From NCBI RefSeq assembly GCF_030824455.1, contig NZ_JAVBXR010000124.1, forward strand, positions 62,001 through 126,000: a DNA stretch of 64,000 nt, written 5' to 3'. The translations under genes were made by a program, and so were the position numbers. The DNA is from Desulfobulbus sp. Lineage in GTDB: Bacteria > Desulfobacterota > Desulfobulbia > Desulfobulbales > Desulfobulbaceae. Below are positions 37,207 through 46,535 of the stretch, piece after piece; within the stretch, counting starts at the first letter, position 1; each line of letters opens with the position of its first letter. The notes beneath the pieces were generated by a model. The model saw only the letters and a list, made by a program, of their open reading frames with translations, did not search any database and was not told the DNA's origin.

Positions 37207-37312
37207 TTGATTCACGAATTTTGTTTCTGCACCTTCAATTCACTTGCACGACACGACAAGCCGCACCGGGAACGAGCGGCAATATTGTCTTGTGCAAGCA
37301 CTCTGCACAGGC

Positions 37313-37702
37313 ATGAACATGACCACGGAACGCAGACAATACATCCGGCCCGAAGCTTTGAATTTACTCGATTATCTCGTGGTCGACGAACAGGGACGCC
37401 AGGGAGAGTACTCCATGGCAAGAACCCTGAACGTCAGCAAGGGCGGCATTTTAATGGAAACACACATGCCGCTGCCGCAGGGGCAACAGGTGATGATCAC
37501 GCTGGGCCTGAAGGACCAACTGATCGATGTGATGGGACGCATTGTATATACGACCAACGCGTCTGGTCGTTATCAGAATGGGGTGGAGTTTTTTCACGTC
37601 TCCGACAACGACAAGCGCGTTCTCGACGACTATGTGGCGGCGTTTCACAAATTGTACGCCGGGGACACCGCCCAACACCCGCTGCCGGGCGAGACGCGCT
37701 GA
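37313..37702 (+). CDS. PilZ-domain protein (likely c-di-GMP binding)
   Basis: This is a 129-residue single-domain protein. It opens with TTERRQYIRPEALNLLDY, giving the RxxxR arginines of PilZ, and continues with TLNVSKGGILMETHMPL, matching the N-x-S-x-G-G motif. Both halves of the c-di-GMP site are therefore present. It may link the second messenger to the polysaccharide or surface genes nearby, but the target is unknown. Two closely spaced ATGs (37313 and 37319) are possible starts. It converges on manC with only 49 bp between them and no visible terminator. Confidence 0.8.
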   Translation: MNMTTERRQYIRPEALNLLDYLVVDEQGRQGEYSMARTLNVSKGGILMETHMPLPQGQQVMITLGLKDQLIDVMGRIVYTTNASGRYQNGVEFFHVSDNDKRVLDDYVAAFHKLYAGDTAQHPLPGETR

Positions 37703-37751
37703 TCGCCTCAACCTCCAGGCAGCGGGGCGACCAGCGCGAAACGGCGGGCGT

Positions 37752-39161
37752 CTACCCTTGCACCCGGCCGTATTCGTCGTCAAAACGGACGATATCGTCT
37801 TCGCCTAGATAGCTGCCAATCTGCACCTCAATCAACTCCAGGGGAATCACCCCTGGATTTTCCAACCGATGCACCGTGCAACTCGGGATGTAGGTTGCCT
37901 CGTCTTCCTTGAGCAGGATCGACAGTTTGCCGTTCTGTACCTTGGCGGTTCCCGACACCACCACCCAATGTTCATGGCGATGGTGGTGCATCTGCAGGGA
38001 GAGCCGCGCCCCCGGATTAACGGTGATGCGCTTGATCTGGAAACGATCCTGCATCTCCAGGGTGGTGTAACTGCCCCAGGGTCGATACACGGTGCGGTGC
38101 ACATGGTATTCCGGCCGCTTTTCCCGTTTCAGCCGGTCGACAATTTTTTTCACATCCTGGGAGCGATCCATCGGCGCCACCAGCACCGCGTCGGCAGTTT
38201 CCACCACCAGGGTGTCGCGAAGCCCGACCGTGGCCACCAGGGTGTGCTCGGAACGAACCAGGGAGTTGTGTACATCCTCAAGCAAAACGTCACCGTAAAC
38301 CGCGTTGCCCTGGTCGTCCTTGGCGGCAACCTCCCACAGCGCCCCCCACGAACCGATGTCGCTCCAGCCGATGTTGGCCTCCACCACCGCAGCCTGATCG
38401 GTTTTTTCCATCAGGGCGTAATCGATGGAATCCGACGGACAGGCAGCCATGGCCTCGGCGCCAAAACGGAAAAAGACGCCATCCGGTTTTCCCGTCGCCA
38501 CCGCCTCGGTCATGCACTCGACAATCACCGGGGCATGCTTGTGCATCTCGGCCGCCAGGGCGTCGGCGGTGAAGGCGAACATGCCGCTGTTCCACAGGTA
38601 GTTGCCGCTGGCCAGATACTGTTTGGCCGTCGCCAGATCCGGCTTTTCGACAAAGCTCTCCACCTGAACGCCCTGCCCCCGCGCAATGTAGCCGTAACCG
38701 GTCTCAGGATGATCGGGCACAATGCCGAAGGTGACGATCCGCCCCTGCCGGGCAAGAGCCGCAGCCTCGGCCACCGCCTGTGCAAAGGCCTCGGCCTTGG
38801 CGATGAGATGATCGGCCGGCAGCACCAAAAGCACGTCGTCGCCGCGCCCCTGGCCGATTACATAGGCTGCGGCGCCGCAGATGGCCGGGGCGGTGTTTTT
38901 GCCCATCGGTTCCAACAGAATATGGAAATCAGCGGCAAGCCCCAAGGCCTGAATCTGGGTTTTGGTCAAGAACCGGTGCTCTTCGCCGACCACGATGATC
39001 GGGGCCAACACGCCGTCCAGCGCGGAAAGGCGCTGCACCGTGGTCTGCAACAGGGAAAAATCGCCGGTCAAACTGATCACTTGCTTGGGATAGAGTTCCC
39101 GTGAAAGCGGCCAGAGCCGGGAGCCGGTGCCGCCGGCCAGAATAATGGGTTGAAGAGCCAT
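37752..39161 (-). CDS. manC: Mannose-1-phosphate guanylyltransferase / mannose-6-phosphate isomerase
   Basis: This 469-residue bifunctional enzyme makes GDP-mannose for surface polysaccharides. The N-terminal nucleotidyltransferase has ILAGGTGSRLWPLSRELYPK and VEKPDLATAKQYLASGNYLW. The C-terminal cupin (about 350-465) carries RPWGSYTTLE and HHHRHEHWVVVSGTA, the metal-binding isomerase part. The ATG at 39161 has GAGGTG 5 bp upstream; a TTG one codon earlier is less likely. It follows manB after 50 bp on the same strand. Confidence 0.93.
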   Translation of the reverse strand: MALQPIILAGGTGSRLWPLSRELYPKQVISLTGDFSLLQTTVQRLSALDGVLAPIIVVGEEHRFLTKTQIQALGLAADFHILLEPMGKNTAPAICGAAAYVIGQGRGDDVLLVLPADHLIAKAEAFAQAVAEAAALARQGRIVTFGIVPDHPETGYGYIARGQGVQVESFVEKPDLATAKQYLASGNYLWNSGMFAFTADALAAEMHKHAPVIVECMTEAVATGKPDGVFFRFGAEAMAACPSDSIDYALMEKTDQAAVVEANIGWSDIGSWGALWEVAAKDDQGNAVYGDVLLEDVHNSLVRSEHTLVATVGLRDTLVVETADAVLVAPMDRSQDVKKIVDRLKREKRPEYHVHRTVYRPWGSYTTLEMQDRFQIKRITVNPGARLSLQMHHHRHEHWVVVSGTAKVQNGKLSILLKEDEATYIPSCTVHRLENPGVIPLELIEVQIGSYLGEDDIVRFDDEYGRVQG

Positions 39162-39211
39162 CAAATCACCTCAGGGTTGTTGGTCGTTGTTCGCGATGTC
39201 TGCAAAAATGT

Positions 39212-40585
39212 TCAGGCCCGAATCAGCTGGAGCAGTTCTTCAGTCTTGTCCCGCAACAAATGTTCGTTGCCGCGGGTTTCGACATTGAGCCGCAACACCG
39301 GCTCGGTGTTGGATTTGCGCAGGTTAAAACGGTAGTCGGGGTATTCGATGGAGACGCCGTCGGTGAAGTCCCGCGCGCCGTCGGCGTACCTGCGCTCTAT
39401 GCGGGCGATGACCGCGTCGGGATCAGCCACCTTGGAGTTGATTTCGCCGCTCACCGGATAGGCGGCCATCCGCTCGTCGCAGAGTCGCGACAGCGGCTGT
39501 CCGGAAAGACTCATCAGACGGCAAACGAGCAGCCAGGGCAGCATCCCGGAGTCGCAGTAGCCAAAGTCGCGGAAATAGTGATGGGCCGACATTTCGCCGC
39601 CGTAGACTGCGTCCAGAGCGCGCATGTTCGCCTTGATAAAGGCGTGCCCGGTCCGCGTCATGGCGGGCGTGCCGCCGGCGGCCAACACCATTTCCCGGGT
39701 GTTCCAGATCAGACGTGGGTCGTGGAGGATGGTTGCGCCCGGCTGCTGCTGCAACAGGGCGGTCGCCAGGAGACCGACGATGTAGTAGCCCTCGATGAAT
39801 CGGCCGTTCTCGTCGTAGAGAAAACAGCGGTCAAAATCGCCGTCCCAGGCGATGCCGAGATCGGCGCCGTGTTCGCGCACGGCCTGGGCGGTGGCCTCCC
39901 GTTTCTCCGGCAGCAGGGGATTGGGCACGCCGTTGGGAAAACTGCCGTCAGGCTCATGCTGCATGCGGATGAATTCAAACGGCAGGTGCGGCGCCAACAG
40001 ATCAACAACAGGCCCGGCGCAGCCGTTGCCGGCGTTGACCACCAGCTTCAACGGCCGCATCACCGTGCAATCGACCGTGGCCAAGAGATGCTTAATATAG
40101 GCCTGCTTGTCGGCAACCTGGGTACATACCCCGGGCCGGGCGGGCGTTTGCGCGCGCAGTTCGCGCAGCCAACCTTCGTCTCCGGCCATGCGGGCGATGT
40201 CCTCAAGGCCGCTGTCGCAGGACACTGGACGAGCGCCGCGTTCCACGATTTTCATGCCGTTGTATTCGGCTGGATTGTGGCTGGCGGTGATCATGATCCC
40301 GCCCTCGATTCCGGCAGCCTCGCCGCTGAACACGGCATGATAGACCTCCTCCGTGCCGCAGAGGCCGATGTCGACGACGTCAATTCCCTGATCGAGCAAA
40401 CCGGCGATGATGGCCTTGGCAAGCTCGGGGCTGGTCAAACGCATGTCGCGACCGATCACCATCTTGCTCACCCGGCAGTGCCGGGCAAAGGCCAGGGCGA
40501 TCCGCAGGGCGATCTGAGCGTCAAAATCCTCCGGAATCCTGCCGCGAACATCATAAGCCGTGAAACAGCGCAGCGACGTTGTCAT
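39212..40585 (-). CDS. manB: Phosphomannomutase / phosphoglucomutase
   Basis: This 456-residue enzyme converts mannose-6-phosphate to mannose-1-phosphate (and probably the glucose equivalents), feeding ManC. It begins FTAYDVRGRIPEDF. The phosphoserine loop is ITASHNPAEYNG, the metal loop DGDFDRCFLYD, and the sugar-binding loop GGEMSAHHYF is intact. The C-terminal phosphate-binding RKSNTEPVLRLNVE is present. The start at 40585 is preceded by GGGTGAG; extending to 40636 adds residues unlike the family. It is likely co-transcribed with manC and perhaps cvpA (102 bp upstream). Confidence 0.93.
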   Translation of the reverse strand: MTTSLRCFTAYDVRGRIPEDFDAQIALRIALAFARHCRVSKMVIGRDMRLTSPELAKAIIAGLLDQGIDVVDIGLCGTEEVYHAVFSGEAAGIEGGIMITASHNPAEYNGMKIVERGARPVSCDSGLEDIARMAGDEGWLRELRAQTPARPGVCTQVADKQAYIKHLLATVDCTVMRPLKLVVNAGNGCAGPVVDLLAPHLPFEFIRMQHEPDGSFPNGVPNPLLPEKREATAQAVREHGADLGIAWDGDFDRCFLYDENGRFIEGYYIVGLLATALLQQQPGATILHDPRLIWNTREMVLAAGGTPAMTRTGHAFIKANMRALDAVYGGEMSAHHYFRDFGYCDSGMLPWLLVCRLMSLSGQPLSRLCDERMAAYPVSGEINSKVADPDAVIARIERRYADGARDFTDGVSIEYPDYRFNLRKSNTEPVLRLNVETRGNEHLLRDKTEELLQLIRA

Positions 40586-40687
40586 ACACTCACCCAAACC
40601 GTATATTTGAAAGAAACAGGGAAATGCGGTATACACCGCAAGTTCTAAGCCATGGTCCGCTCCCTCGCGAGAGCGGCAAAATCCTTG

Positions 40688-41278
40688 TTATTGCCGCGCC
40701 GGCTTGCGGGCCTCCGGCTGCTTCTCGCCGCCCTGGCCCGGCAACAGCTCGGAGAGAATCGCCGGCTCCTTCTGGGCAAAATACTTGCGCAGGCGGGGGT
40801 CGTCAATGAACGAGCGCAACAGTTCCGACCCCTGCCGCAGATACGGCGTTGAACAGGAGGCGCGCAGCAATTCGTTGGTTGCCGACAGACTGGACGCCAG
40901 GAACATGTACAGCAACGAGGCGACCACCGCCGCCTTGACCGCGCCGACGCCCAGCCCGGAGAGCCGATCCAGCCAACCGAGCAGAGTGATCTGGAGGAAG
41001 CGGTGCAGCACCTTGCCAATCAGGGTGAAAACGATGGCGGCAACGATAAAAATAAGGCCAAAGCTGACCAGAAAGGTCAATTTCGGATTATCGACAAAGC
41101 GCTCGGTCAAGGGCAGAATCGCATCCGCATACTGGCCGGCCAGATAGTAGCCGCCCACCAGAGCAAAAAAAGCGGCCAACTGGCGCACGCAACCGATCCA
41201 CAGCCCCCGAACCAAAAAAAACAGAAAAATACAAGCAACCACCAGATCAAAATAGGTCAACTCAGCGAACGTGGGCAT
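40688..41278 (-). CDS. cvpA: CvpA-family membrane protein
   Basis: This 196-residue inner-membrane protein has four predicted helices (about 10-26, 32-50, 66-88 and 105-128). It has the family start FDLVVACIFLFFLVRGLWIG and the second-half segment LSGLGVGAVKAAVVASLLYM. CvpA homologs were first tied to colicin V production and more recently to envelope integrity; the exact role is unsettled. The C-terminus is polar and basic. It is divergent from the phosphopantetheinyl transferase gene, with about 100 bp between starts. Confidence 0.85.
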   Translation of the reverse strand: MPTFAELTYFDLVVACIFLFFLVRGLWIGCVRQLAAFFALVGGYYLAGQYADAILPLTERFVDNPKLTFLVSFGLIFIVAAIVFTLIGKVLHRFLQITLLGWLDRLSGLGVGAVKAAVVASLLYMFLASSLSATNELLRASCSTPYLRQGSELLRSFIDDPRLRKYFAQKEPAILSELLPGQGGEKQPEARKPARQ

Positions 41279-41375
41279 GGCGATAATTTTTTATGGATAC
41301 AAAGGTGGAGATGCAGGTTGTGGTTGCGACGCCCCGGCAGGCGCAAACTTTTCGATTATACCGGATCTCTTGGTT

Positions 41376-42164
41376 ATGACAAGGATTTGTCCTGATTCTG
41401 CACCGAAATCAGGGTTGGCGCTGTTGGCTTCGATGGAGGCATTGGCCCTTCGATTCGCGCCTGTGGCGCCTGCAAACGGTTGCCTTTCATTGCTTGACTT
41501 GCGGCAACTGCAGAACCTCCTCTCCAAGCAGGAAGGCGTCGAATTCTTGACCAGCCTGCTTTCACCCGCCGAAGCAGCCCTTTGGACCAATTTCACCTAC
41601 CCAAAACGCCGACTGGAGTGGTTGGGCGGCAGGCTGGCGGCCAAGCACAGCCTGGGCAGACTGCTCGGTCGCGAACCGGCCCCGCTGTACCGCGACTACT
41701 CGCTCCTGCCCGACGAACATGGCCGGCCCTCCCTGGAACCGCTGCCTGGCATCAACGCAACCCCTCATGTCTCCATTTCCCACAGCCGCGACTACGCCGC
41801 CGCCCTGACCACCGCCACTGGGCGCTGCGGCCTGGACATTCAGCAAAAAAACGCCCGCCTGAGCACGGTGCAGGAACGGTTTGCCAGCGCAGAAGAGTTG
41901 GCCCTGCTGGCCGCGCTCCCCGACCCCTTGACCCGCCTGTGCCTGCTCTGGACGGCCAAGGAGGCGGTCAAAAAATGTTGTCTCTCCGACCAACCGACGT
42001 TTTTTGGCTCGATCAAACTGGTCGCGCTCTCCCCTGTGCCGACGGACGGCGCGTGGACGGCCCTAGTGCAGGTGCAGGGCGACGCCTCGGCCGAAATCGA
42101 GGTCTGCGTCGCGGAGTTCGAAGAGTATTGCATTGCCTGTGTCGCAGAGGAGCGCCATGCCTGA
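41376..42164 (+). CDS. 4'-phosphopantetheinyl transferase (Sfp-type)
   Basis: This protein of about 262 residues attaches phosphopantetheine from CoA to carrier proteins. Conserved parts: RRLEWLGGRLAAKHSL, TPHVSISHSRDYAAAL, GRCGLDIQQKNARL with the metal aspartate, and LLWTAKEAVKKCC matching WxxKEAxxK. The Sfp type is usually larger and broader than AcpS, which suggests a role for a specialised carrier protein. The start is uncertain: a longer frame reaches into the cvpA start, and 41376 is the first ATG clear of it but has a weak site. It overlaps mutM by 8 bp, so the two are co-transcribed. Confidence 0.82.
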   Translation: MTRICPDSAPKSGLALLASMEALALRFAPVAPANGCLSLLDLRQLQNLLSKQEGVEFLTSLLSPAEAALWTNFTYPKRRLEWLGGRLAAKHSLGRLLGREPAPLYRDYSLLPDEHGRPSLEPLPGINATPHVSISHSRDYAAALTTATGRCGLDIQQKNARLSTVQERFASAEELALLAALPDPLTRLCLLWTAKEAVKKCCLSDQPTFFGSIKLVALSPVPTDGAWTALVQVQGDASAEIEVCVAEFEEYCIACVAEERHA

Positions 42165-42990
42165 ATTGCCGGAAGTGGAAGTGACCCGACGTGGACTGCT
42201 GGAGCAACTGCCGGGCAGGACCGTAACCGCAGTTTCCTGGAGTGCGCATCGCCTGCGCAGCGCAATCCCCCACCAGTTGCTGCGGGAGGAAATTGCCGGC
42301 CAACAAATCCGCACCGTCGACCGACGGGCCAAATATCTGCTGGTGCGGATGGCAAGCGGCGCGGTCTTGGTGATCCATCTGGGCATGACCGGCAAGCTTG
42401 GCGTGATAGAGCGGCAAACCGCGCCGCACAAACACGATCACCTGCTGCTGGAATTGGACAACGGGCTGGATTTGCGATTCAACGACAGCCGCCGATTTGG
42501 CGTGGTCCTCGTCTGGCTGGCGGAAAAGGCCGCCCAGTGCGAGGAAAACTTTTCCCTCAAAGAGGGCCTGGAACCCTTTGGCGACGACTTCACTGCGAAA
42601 ACCCTGCACGCCCTGGCCCAACATCGGCGGATTCCGGTGAAGGCCTTGCTCATGACCAGCCGGCTGATTGCCGGTATCGGCAATATCTACGCCAACGAAA
42701 TTCTGTTCGCCGCCAGAATCCATCCCCTGACGCCAGCCAATCAGCTGCCCCCGGCGGCGTGGCGGCTCGTTGTCAAAGAGACCCGACGCATCCTGCAACA
42801 AGCCATCGACGCCGGCGGTTCAACCATCTCCGACTTCCTCGGGGCCAGCGGCCATCCGGGCTACTTCCAACTGCAACTCGCGGTGTATGGGCGCAAGGAT
42901 TCGCCCTGCCTGCGGTGCGGCCAGCCCATCGTCAAAACCACCCTGGCCGGCCGGGCAACCTTTCACTGTCCAGCCTGCCAACACGGCTGA
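42157..42990 (+). CDS. mutM: Formamidopyrimidine-DNA glycosylase (Fpg)
   Basis: This 277-residue base-excision repair enzyme removes oxidised purines such as 8-oxoguanine and nicks the site. It begins PELPEVEVTRRGL, with the catalytic proline exposed after Met removal and E3 beside it. The H2TH region includes LMTSRLIAGIGNIYANEILF. The zinc finger at the end has CLRCGQPIVKT and FHCPACQ, with four cysteines. GAGGAG lies just before the ATG. It converges with the response-regulator gene, and I saw no terminator in the 119-bp gap. Confidence 0.95.
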   Translation: MPELPEVEVTRRGLLEQLPGRTVTAVSWSAHRLRSAIPHQLLREEIAGQQIRTVDRRAKYLLVRMASGAVLVIHLGMTGKLGVIERQTAPHKHDHLLLELDNGLDLRFNDSRRFGVVLVWLAEKAAQCEENFSLKEGLEPFGDDFTAKTLHALAQHRRIPVKALLMTSRLIAGIGNIYANEILFAARIHPLTPANQLPPAAWRLVVKETRRILQQAIDAGGSTISDFLGASGHPGYFQLQLAVYGRKDSPCLRCGQPIVKTTLAGRATFHCPACQHG

Positions 42991-43109
42991 CCACAACTCG
43001 CCAGCCGCCACTGTCGCCTTACAGCAACAGCACTATTCCCTGTTTTGCCGTGGTTCCCCGGCCCGCCGCCTTACCGCTGTTGCGTAATGGCGACAACGCC
43101 CCGCCGCAT

Positions 43110-44462
43110 TCAGTCTTTATACAACGCCGGCACAATATGATGCCGGTTGAGCAGTTTGTAAAAATCGGTGCGATTGCGCTGGGCCAAGCGGGCGGCTTGG
43201 GAGACGTTGCCCTGGGTGGTTTGCAGCAATTGGATGAGATATTGTTGCTCAAACTGTCGCCGGGCCTCGAAGAGCGGCAGGATTTTCTTCTGGTGTTGCT
43301 TTATGGCGTCATAGAGCAGATCCTCGGAGATCAATGACGAGGTTGCCAGGGCCACCGCATTTTCGACCACATTGTACAACTGCCGAATATTGCCCGGCCA
43401 CGGCGCCTCCACCAGGATGTGCATGGCCTCCGGCGTGAACCGCTTTTCCAGGCCGTCGCCTTTTTCGGCGAGCAAACCCACAAAATGCTCTGCCAGTAGA
43501 GGGATGTCCTCTCTACGCTCGTGGAGCGGCGGCAAAGCAAGATTGACCACGTTTAACCGGTAAAAGAGATCCTCCCGGAAGGTGTTCTCCCGGATCGCCT
43601 CTTCCAAATTCCGATGCGTCGCGGAAATGATGCGCACATTCACTGGCACGGGGTGGGAACTGCCCACCGGTCGAATCTGCCGATCCTGAAGCACCCGCAG
43701 CAGCTTGACCTGAACATGGAGCGGCATGTCGCCGATTTCATCAAGAAAAAGCGTGCCATTGTGCGCCGACTGAAACAGGCCGGCATAGCTCTTGACCGCT
43801 CCGGTAAAGGAACCCTTGACGTGGCCAAACAGCTCGGACTCCAGCAAAGTTTCCGGGATTGCCGTGCAATTAACCGGAATAAAAGGACCTTTCCTATGCT
43901 GACTGGCCTTGTGAATGGCAATGGCCAGCAGTTCTTTGCCGGTGCCGCTTTCGCCGCGAATCAGCACGGTGGAATCGGTCTCGGCCACCAGTTTGGCGCG
44001 GGAGAGCAATTCCTCCATCACCGCGCTCTGGCACACAATATCCTGCCGCCAGGCGTCTCGCTCACCCAGGGTCTCGCCGGAGCCGCCGCCGCTCAGTTCA
44101 ATGGCCCTTTCCACCTCCGCGACCAGCGCCGCGCCTTCGATGGGCTTGGTCAAAAAGGAAAAAACCCCCTGCCGCGTGGCCTCCACCGCCTCGGGAATGG
44201 AACCGTGGGCCGTGATGATAATCACCGGGACCGATTTGTTTTGCTTGCGGATCGCTTCAAACAACGACAATCCGTCGATCCCCGGCATCCGCAGGTCGGT
44301 CAGAACAACGTCCGGCTTGAAGGCGGCAAAGGTGGCCAGCGCCTCCTCGCCGCTGGCGGCCACGGCAACGTCGTATTCGCGGCTCTCCAGGCGCAATTTC
44401 CATAAACGAAGCAGATCGGTTTCATCATCGACGAGCAGTATCTTAGAATGATGAGGCCCCAT
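43110..44462 (-). CDS. glrR: NtrC-family sigma-54 response regulator (GlrR/QseF-like)
   Basis: This is a 450-residue activator of sigma-54 promoters. The receiver domain has LLVDDETDLL and phosphoacceptor D56 in VLTDLRMPGIDG, with K at LTKPIEG. The AAA domain has GESGTGKE, the sigma-54 contact loop as GSFTGA (a Ser variant of GAFTGA), and GTLFLDEIGDMPL. The C-terminal Fis-type HTH (NVSQAARLAQRNRTDFYKLL) binds DNA. The RTDFYKLL recognition region and the gene order kinase-lipoprotein-regulator match the GlrK-QseG-GlrR (QseEGF) system. The ATG at 44462 lies one base after the lipoprotein stop. A sigma-54 promoter at 50060 is a possible target, by inference only. Confidence 0.88.
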   Translation of the reverse strand: MGPHHSKILLVDDETDLLRLWKLRLESREYDVAVAASGEEALATFAAFKPDVVLTDLRMPGIDGLSLFEAIRKQNKSVPVIIITAHGSIPEAVEATRQGVFSFLTKPIEGAALVAEVERAIELSGGGSGETLGERDAWRQDIVCQSAVMEELLSRAKLVAETDSTVLIRGESGTGKELLAIAIHKASQHRKGPFIPVNCTAIPETLLESELFGHVKGSFTGAVKSYAGLFQSAHNGTLFLDEIGDMPLHVQVKLLRVLQDRQIRPVGSSHPVPVNVRIISATHRNLEEAIRENTFREDLFYRLNVVNLALPPLHERREDIPLLAEHFVGLLAEKGDGLEKRFTPEAMHILVEAPWPGNIRQLYNVVENAVALATSSLISEDLLYDAIKQHQKKILPLFEARRQFEQQYLIQLLQTTQGNVSQAARLAQRNRTDFYKLLNRHHIVPALYKD

Positions 44463-44463
44463 G

Positions 44464-45060
44464 TCAGCGCTCCCTGTTTTTAATGATGTTCTCAATATTC
44501 TTCAGCTGTTCAATCTGGTTTTGCAGTTCATTGACGCGGTTTCGGTCTTGCGTGGCTGCTTGTTCCAACAGCTCATTGCGTTCGGCCAGATCTTTGTTTT
44601 CAGACTCCAGGCCCTCTTTTTCATCGCTGGTCTTGTTGTTCTGGGTCCAACGGATAGTCTTTTCTCTGTCAATTCGCTGCATCAACAGATAAATGCCTTG
44701 CAAGCCAGGGGCCGCGTCTGGATGATTCTGAATATAGCGGGAGAGCTGGTCCATCCCCTCTTTAAACTGCTTGTAGCCGGCATAGGGGTGCAGGCTGAGA
44801 CAGATCTGGTTGCGGGCGTCGGCGTCGCCTTTGCTTTTGGCAAAGCGTTCCGCCGCCTCGGCATAGGCGGCCTTGAACTCTTTGCGCGTCATTTTCCGCT
44901 GAGCGCCCACACAGGACAACACCGCCTCGGCGTCCGTGGGACGAAAAACCACGGTTGCCGTTTGCTGATCCGGCAGGGGCTGTTTGCCATACCGCCCGGC
45001 GCAACCCTGCGCCAACACGACCGAGACCGTCATCATCACCAGCAGTACAAAACGTTTCAT
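44464..45060 (-). CDS. qseG: QseG-like lipoprotein of the two-component operon
   Basis: This 198-residue protein has a lipoprotein-like signal (LLVMMTVSVVLAQGC, cysteine at about 20). The rest is alpha-helical and ends in a coiled coil (about 145-195, GLESENKDLAERNELLEQAA). In enterobacteria QseG is an outer-membrane lipoprotein that activates the QseE (GlrK) kinase. Position between kinase and regulator, length and coiled coil support the same role here, although sequence identity cannot be judged. It overlaps the kinase stop by 4 bp (ATGA) and abuts the regulator start. Confidence 0.7.
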   Translation of the reverse strand: MKRFVLLVMMTVSVVLAQGCAGRYGKQPLPDQQTATVVFRPTDAEAVLSCVGAQRKMTRKEFKAAYAEAAERFAKSKGDADARNQICLSLHPYAGYKQFKEGMDQLSRYIQNHPDAAPGLQGIYLLMQRIDREKTIRWTQNNKTSDEKEGLESENKDLAERNELLEQAATQDRNRVNELQNQIEQLKNIENIIKNRER

Positions 45061-46529
45061 CCTATTGCATCCTTTGTTTTCAATGACGCGGCAGGCAGGA
45101 TTGCCGCAAAGCGGGCGCCCTGACCATCACCGCCGGGCAGCAACCGAAGGGACCCGCCACAATTTTGCATATATTCTTTGCTGATGGCAAGCCCAAGACC
45201 GGACCCTTTGACAAAGGAGCGGTTCTTGTGCCTGCCTTGAAAAAAAGGGAGGAAAACCTGCGGCCGATCCTCTTCGCTGATGCCGGGGCCCGTATCCTCA
45301 ACCAGAAGCGTCACCTGACCGCCCTTGTTCTTCAACGTAACATTGATCTCGCCGTCGTCCGGGGTGAATTTCACCGCGTTGCCCAGCAGGTTGTCGATCA
45401 CGGCTTTCAGCTGTTGCGGATTGCCGCTCACGGTTGCCGGTTCCATCTGCAGGTTCAAACGGATGTTGCGCGCAAGCAAGGCGTTGCGATGATCCTCGGT
45501 TACCTCGGCAACAAGCGCGTCAACCCGAACCGCCCGGAGATCAAGGGGCATGTCCCTGGCCTGGGCCATGTTGAAGTCGAGGATGTTTTGAATGAGGCGC
45601 TGGAGCTTGCCGCAATTGCTGTCGAGAATGGCCACCACTTCGGCCTGATTGGAGCTCAGCGGGCCCACCAGGCCGTCTTTGAGCAAGCCCGCCCCCTCTT
45701 TTATAGAGGACAGCGGCGTTTTTAACTCGTGGGAAATGTGGGCCAGCATCTTCACTTTTTCCCGGTCCAGGACGTCGAGCCGCTTCCGAAGCCAGTCGAG
45801 CTTTTCGCCGATGGCTTCAAGGTCGCGGGGCCCGGACACCACAATGGGTGTTGCAAAATCGCCCTCCCCCAACCGTTCAATGCCCCGATCCATTTGGCTC
45901 ACAGGCTTCACGATCAACGAGATAAACAACACCACCAGCAACACGCTGAATCCAATTAAACCGGACACCTGCCAGACCAGGGTTTTCTTGTTGCTCTGCA
46001 CCCGTTCCTTGAGGAGGTCGACCTCCTGAATCATCAACGCGTTGCTCAACCGTTCCAGTTGCGCGGCCAAATCGCCAATCTCGCCGTACCCGGACAAGGT
46101 TGCCTCCTGCTCGCTTTTTGAGATCTCGGGATCGCTTGCTCCAGCATGCAACTGCGCCACCAACGCCTGTTCCTTGGTCTGCAGCTGTTCAATCAGGCGA
46201 GCCAGCTCGCCTTCGGTGTAAAGCCCCACAAACGGGTGCAGCAATTCGGTCAATTCGACATGTAGCTTGTCGACATCCTCCAACTGCTCCGTTTCTCCCA
46301 ACACGCTGAACAACCGTGCGGCGCGCTCTTGCCCATGCAGCACATCCGCAACCTTTTTGCTGGCCTCAATTCTGTTCACCGAGCGAAACACGGCGACTGC
46401 GCTCTGCTGGGCCAGACTGTCCAGAATCTGAATCGAACTGACCAGCGCCACGATCAAGGGCAGCGCCACAAACACAAATCCGGTCAACAACAGCGAAAAA
46501 AACGAGTGGGGACGATAGAGGCGACTCAC
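45057..46529 (-). CDS. glrK: Membrane sensor histidine kinase (GlrK/QseE-like)
   Basis: This is a 490-residue kinase. Transmembrane helices at about 12-34 and 184-207 enclose a helical periplasmic sensor of 150 residues. A HAMP domain follows (about 206-258). The HisKA box is LAHISHELKTPLSS with H267. The ATP-binding domain has NLLGNAVKFTP, VEDTGPGIS and GSGLGLAISKEY. The periplasmic part contains LHPFVGLYTEGELARLIEQL and is typical of the GlrK class. It is co-transcribed with the lipoprotein and regulator genes after it, and starts 6 bp after the VanZ-like gene. Confidence 0.9.
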   Translation of the reverse strand: MSRLYRPHSFFSLLLTGFVFVALPLIVALVSSIQILDSLAQQSAVAVFRSVNRIEASKKVADVLHGQERAARLFSVLGETEQLEDVDKLHVELTELLHPFVGLYTEGELARLIEQLQTKEQALVAQLHAGASDPEISKSEQEATLSGYGEIGDLAAQLERLSNALMIQEVDLLKERVQSNKKTLVWQVSGLIGFSVLLVVLFISLIVKPVSQMDRGIERLGEGDFATPIVVSGPRDLEAIGEKLDWLRKRLDVLDREKVKMLAHISHELKTPLSSIKEGAGLLKDGLVGPLSSNQAEVVAILDSNCGKLQRLIQNILDFNMAQARDMPLDLRAVRVDALVAEVTEDHRNALLARNIRLNLQMEPATVSGNPQQLKAVIDNLLGNAVKFTPDDGEINVTLKNKGGQVTLLVEDTGPGISEEDRPQVFLPFFQGRHKNRSFVKGSGLGLAISKEYMQNCGGSLRLLPGGDGQGARFAAILPAASLKTKDAIG

Positions 46530-46535
46530 AACAGT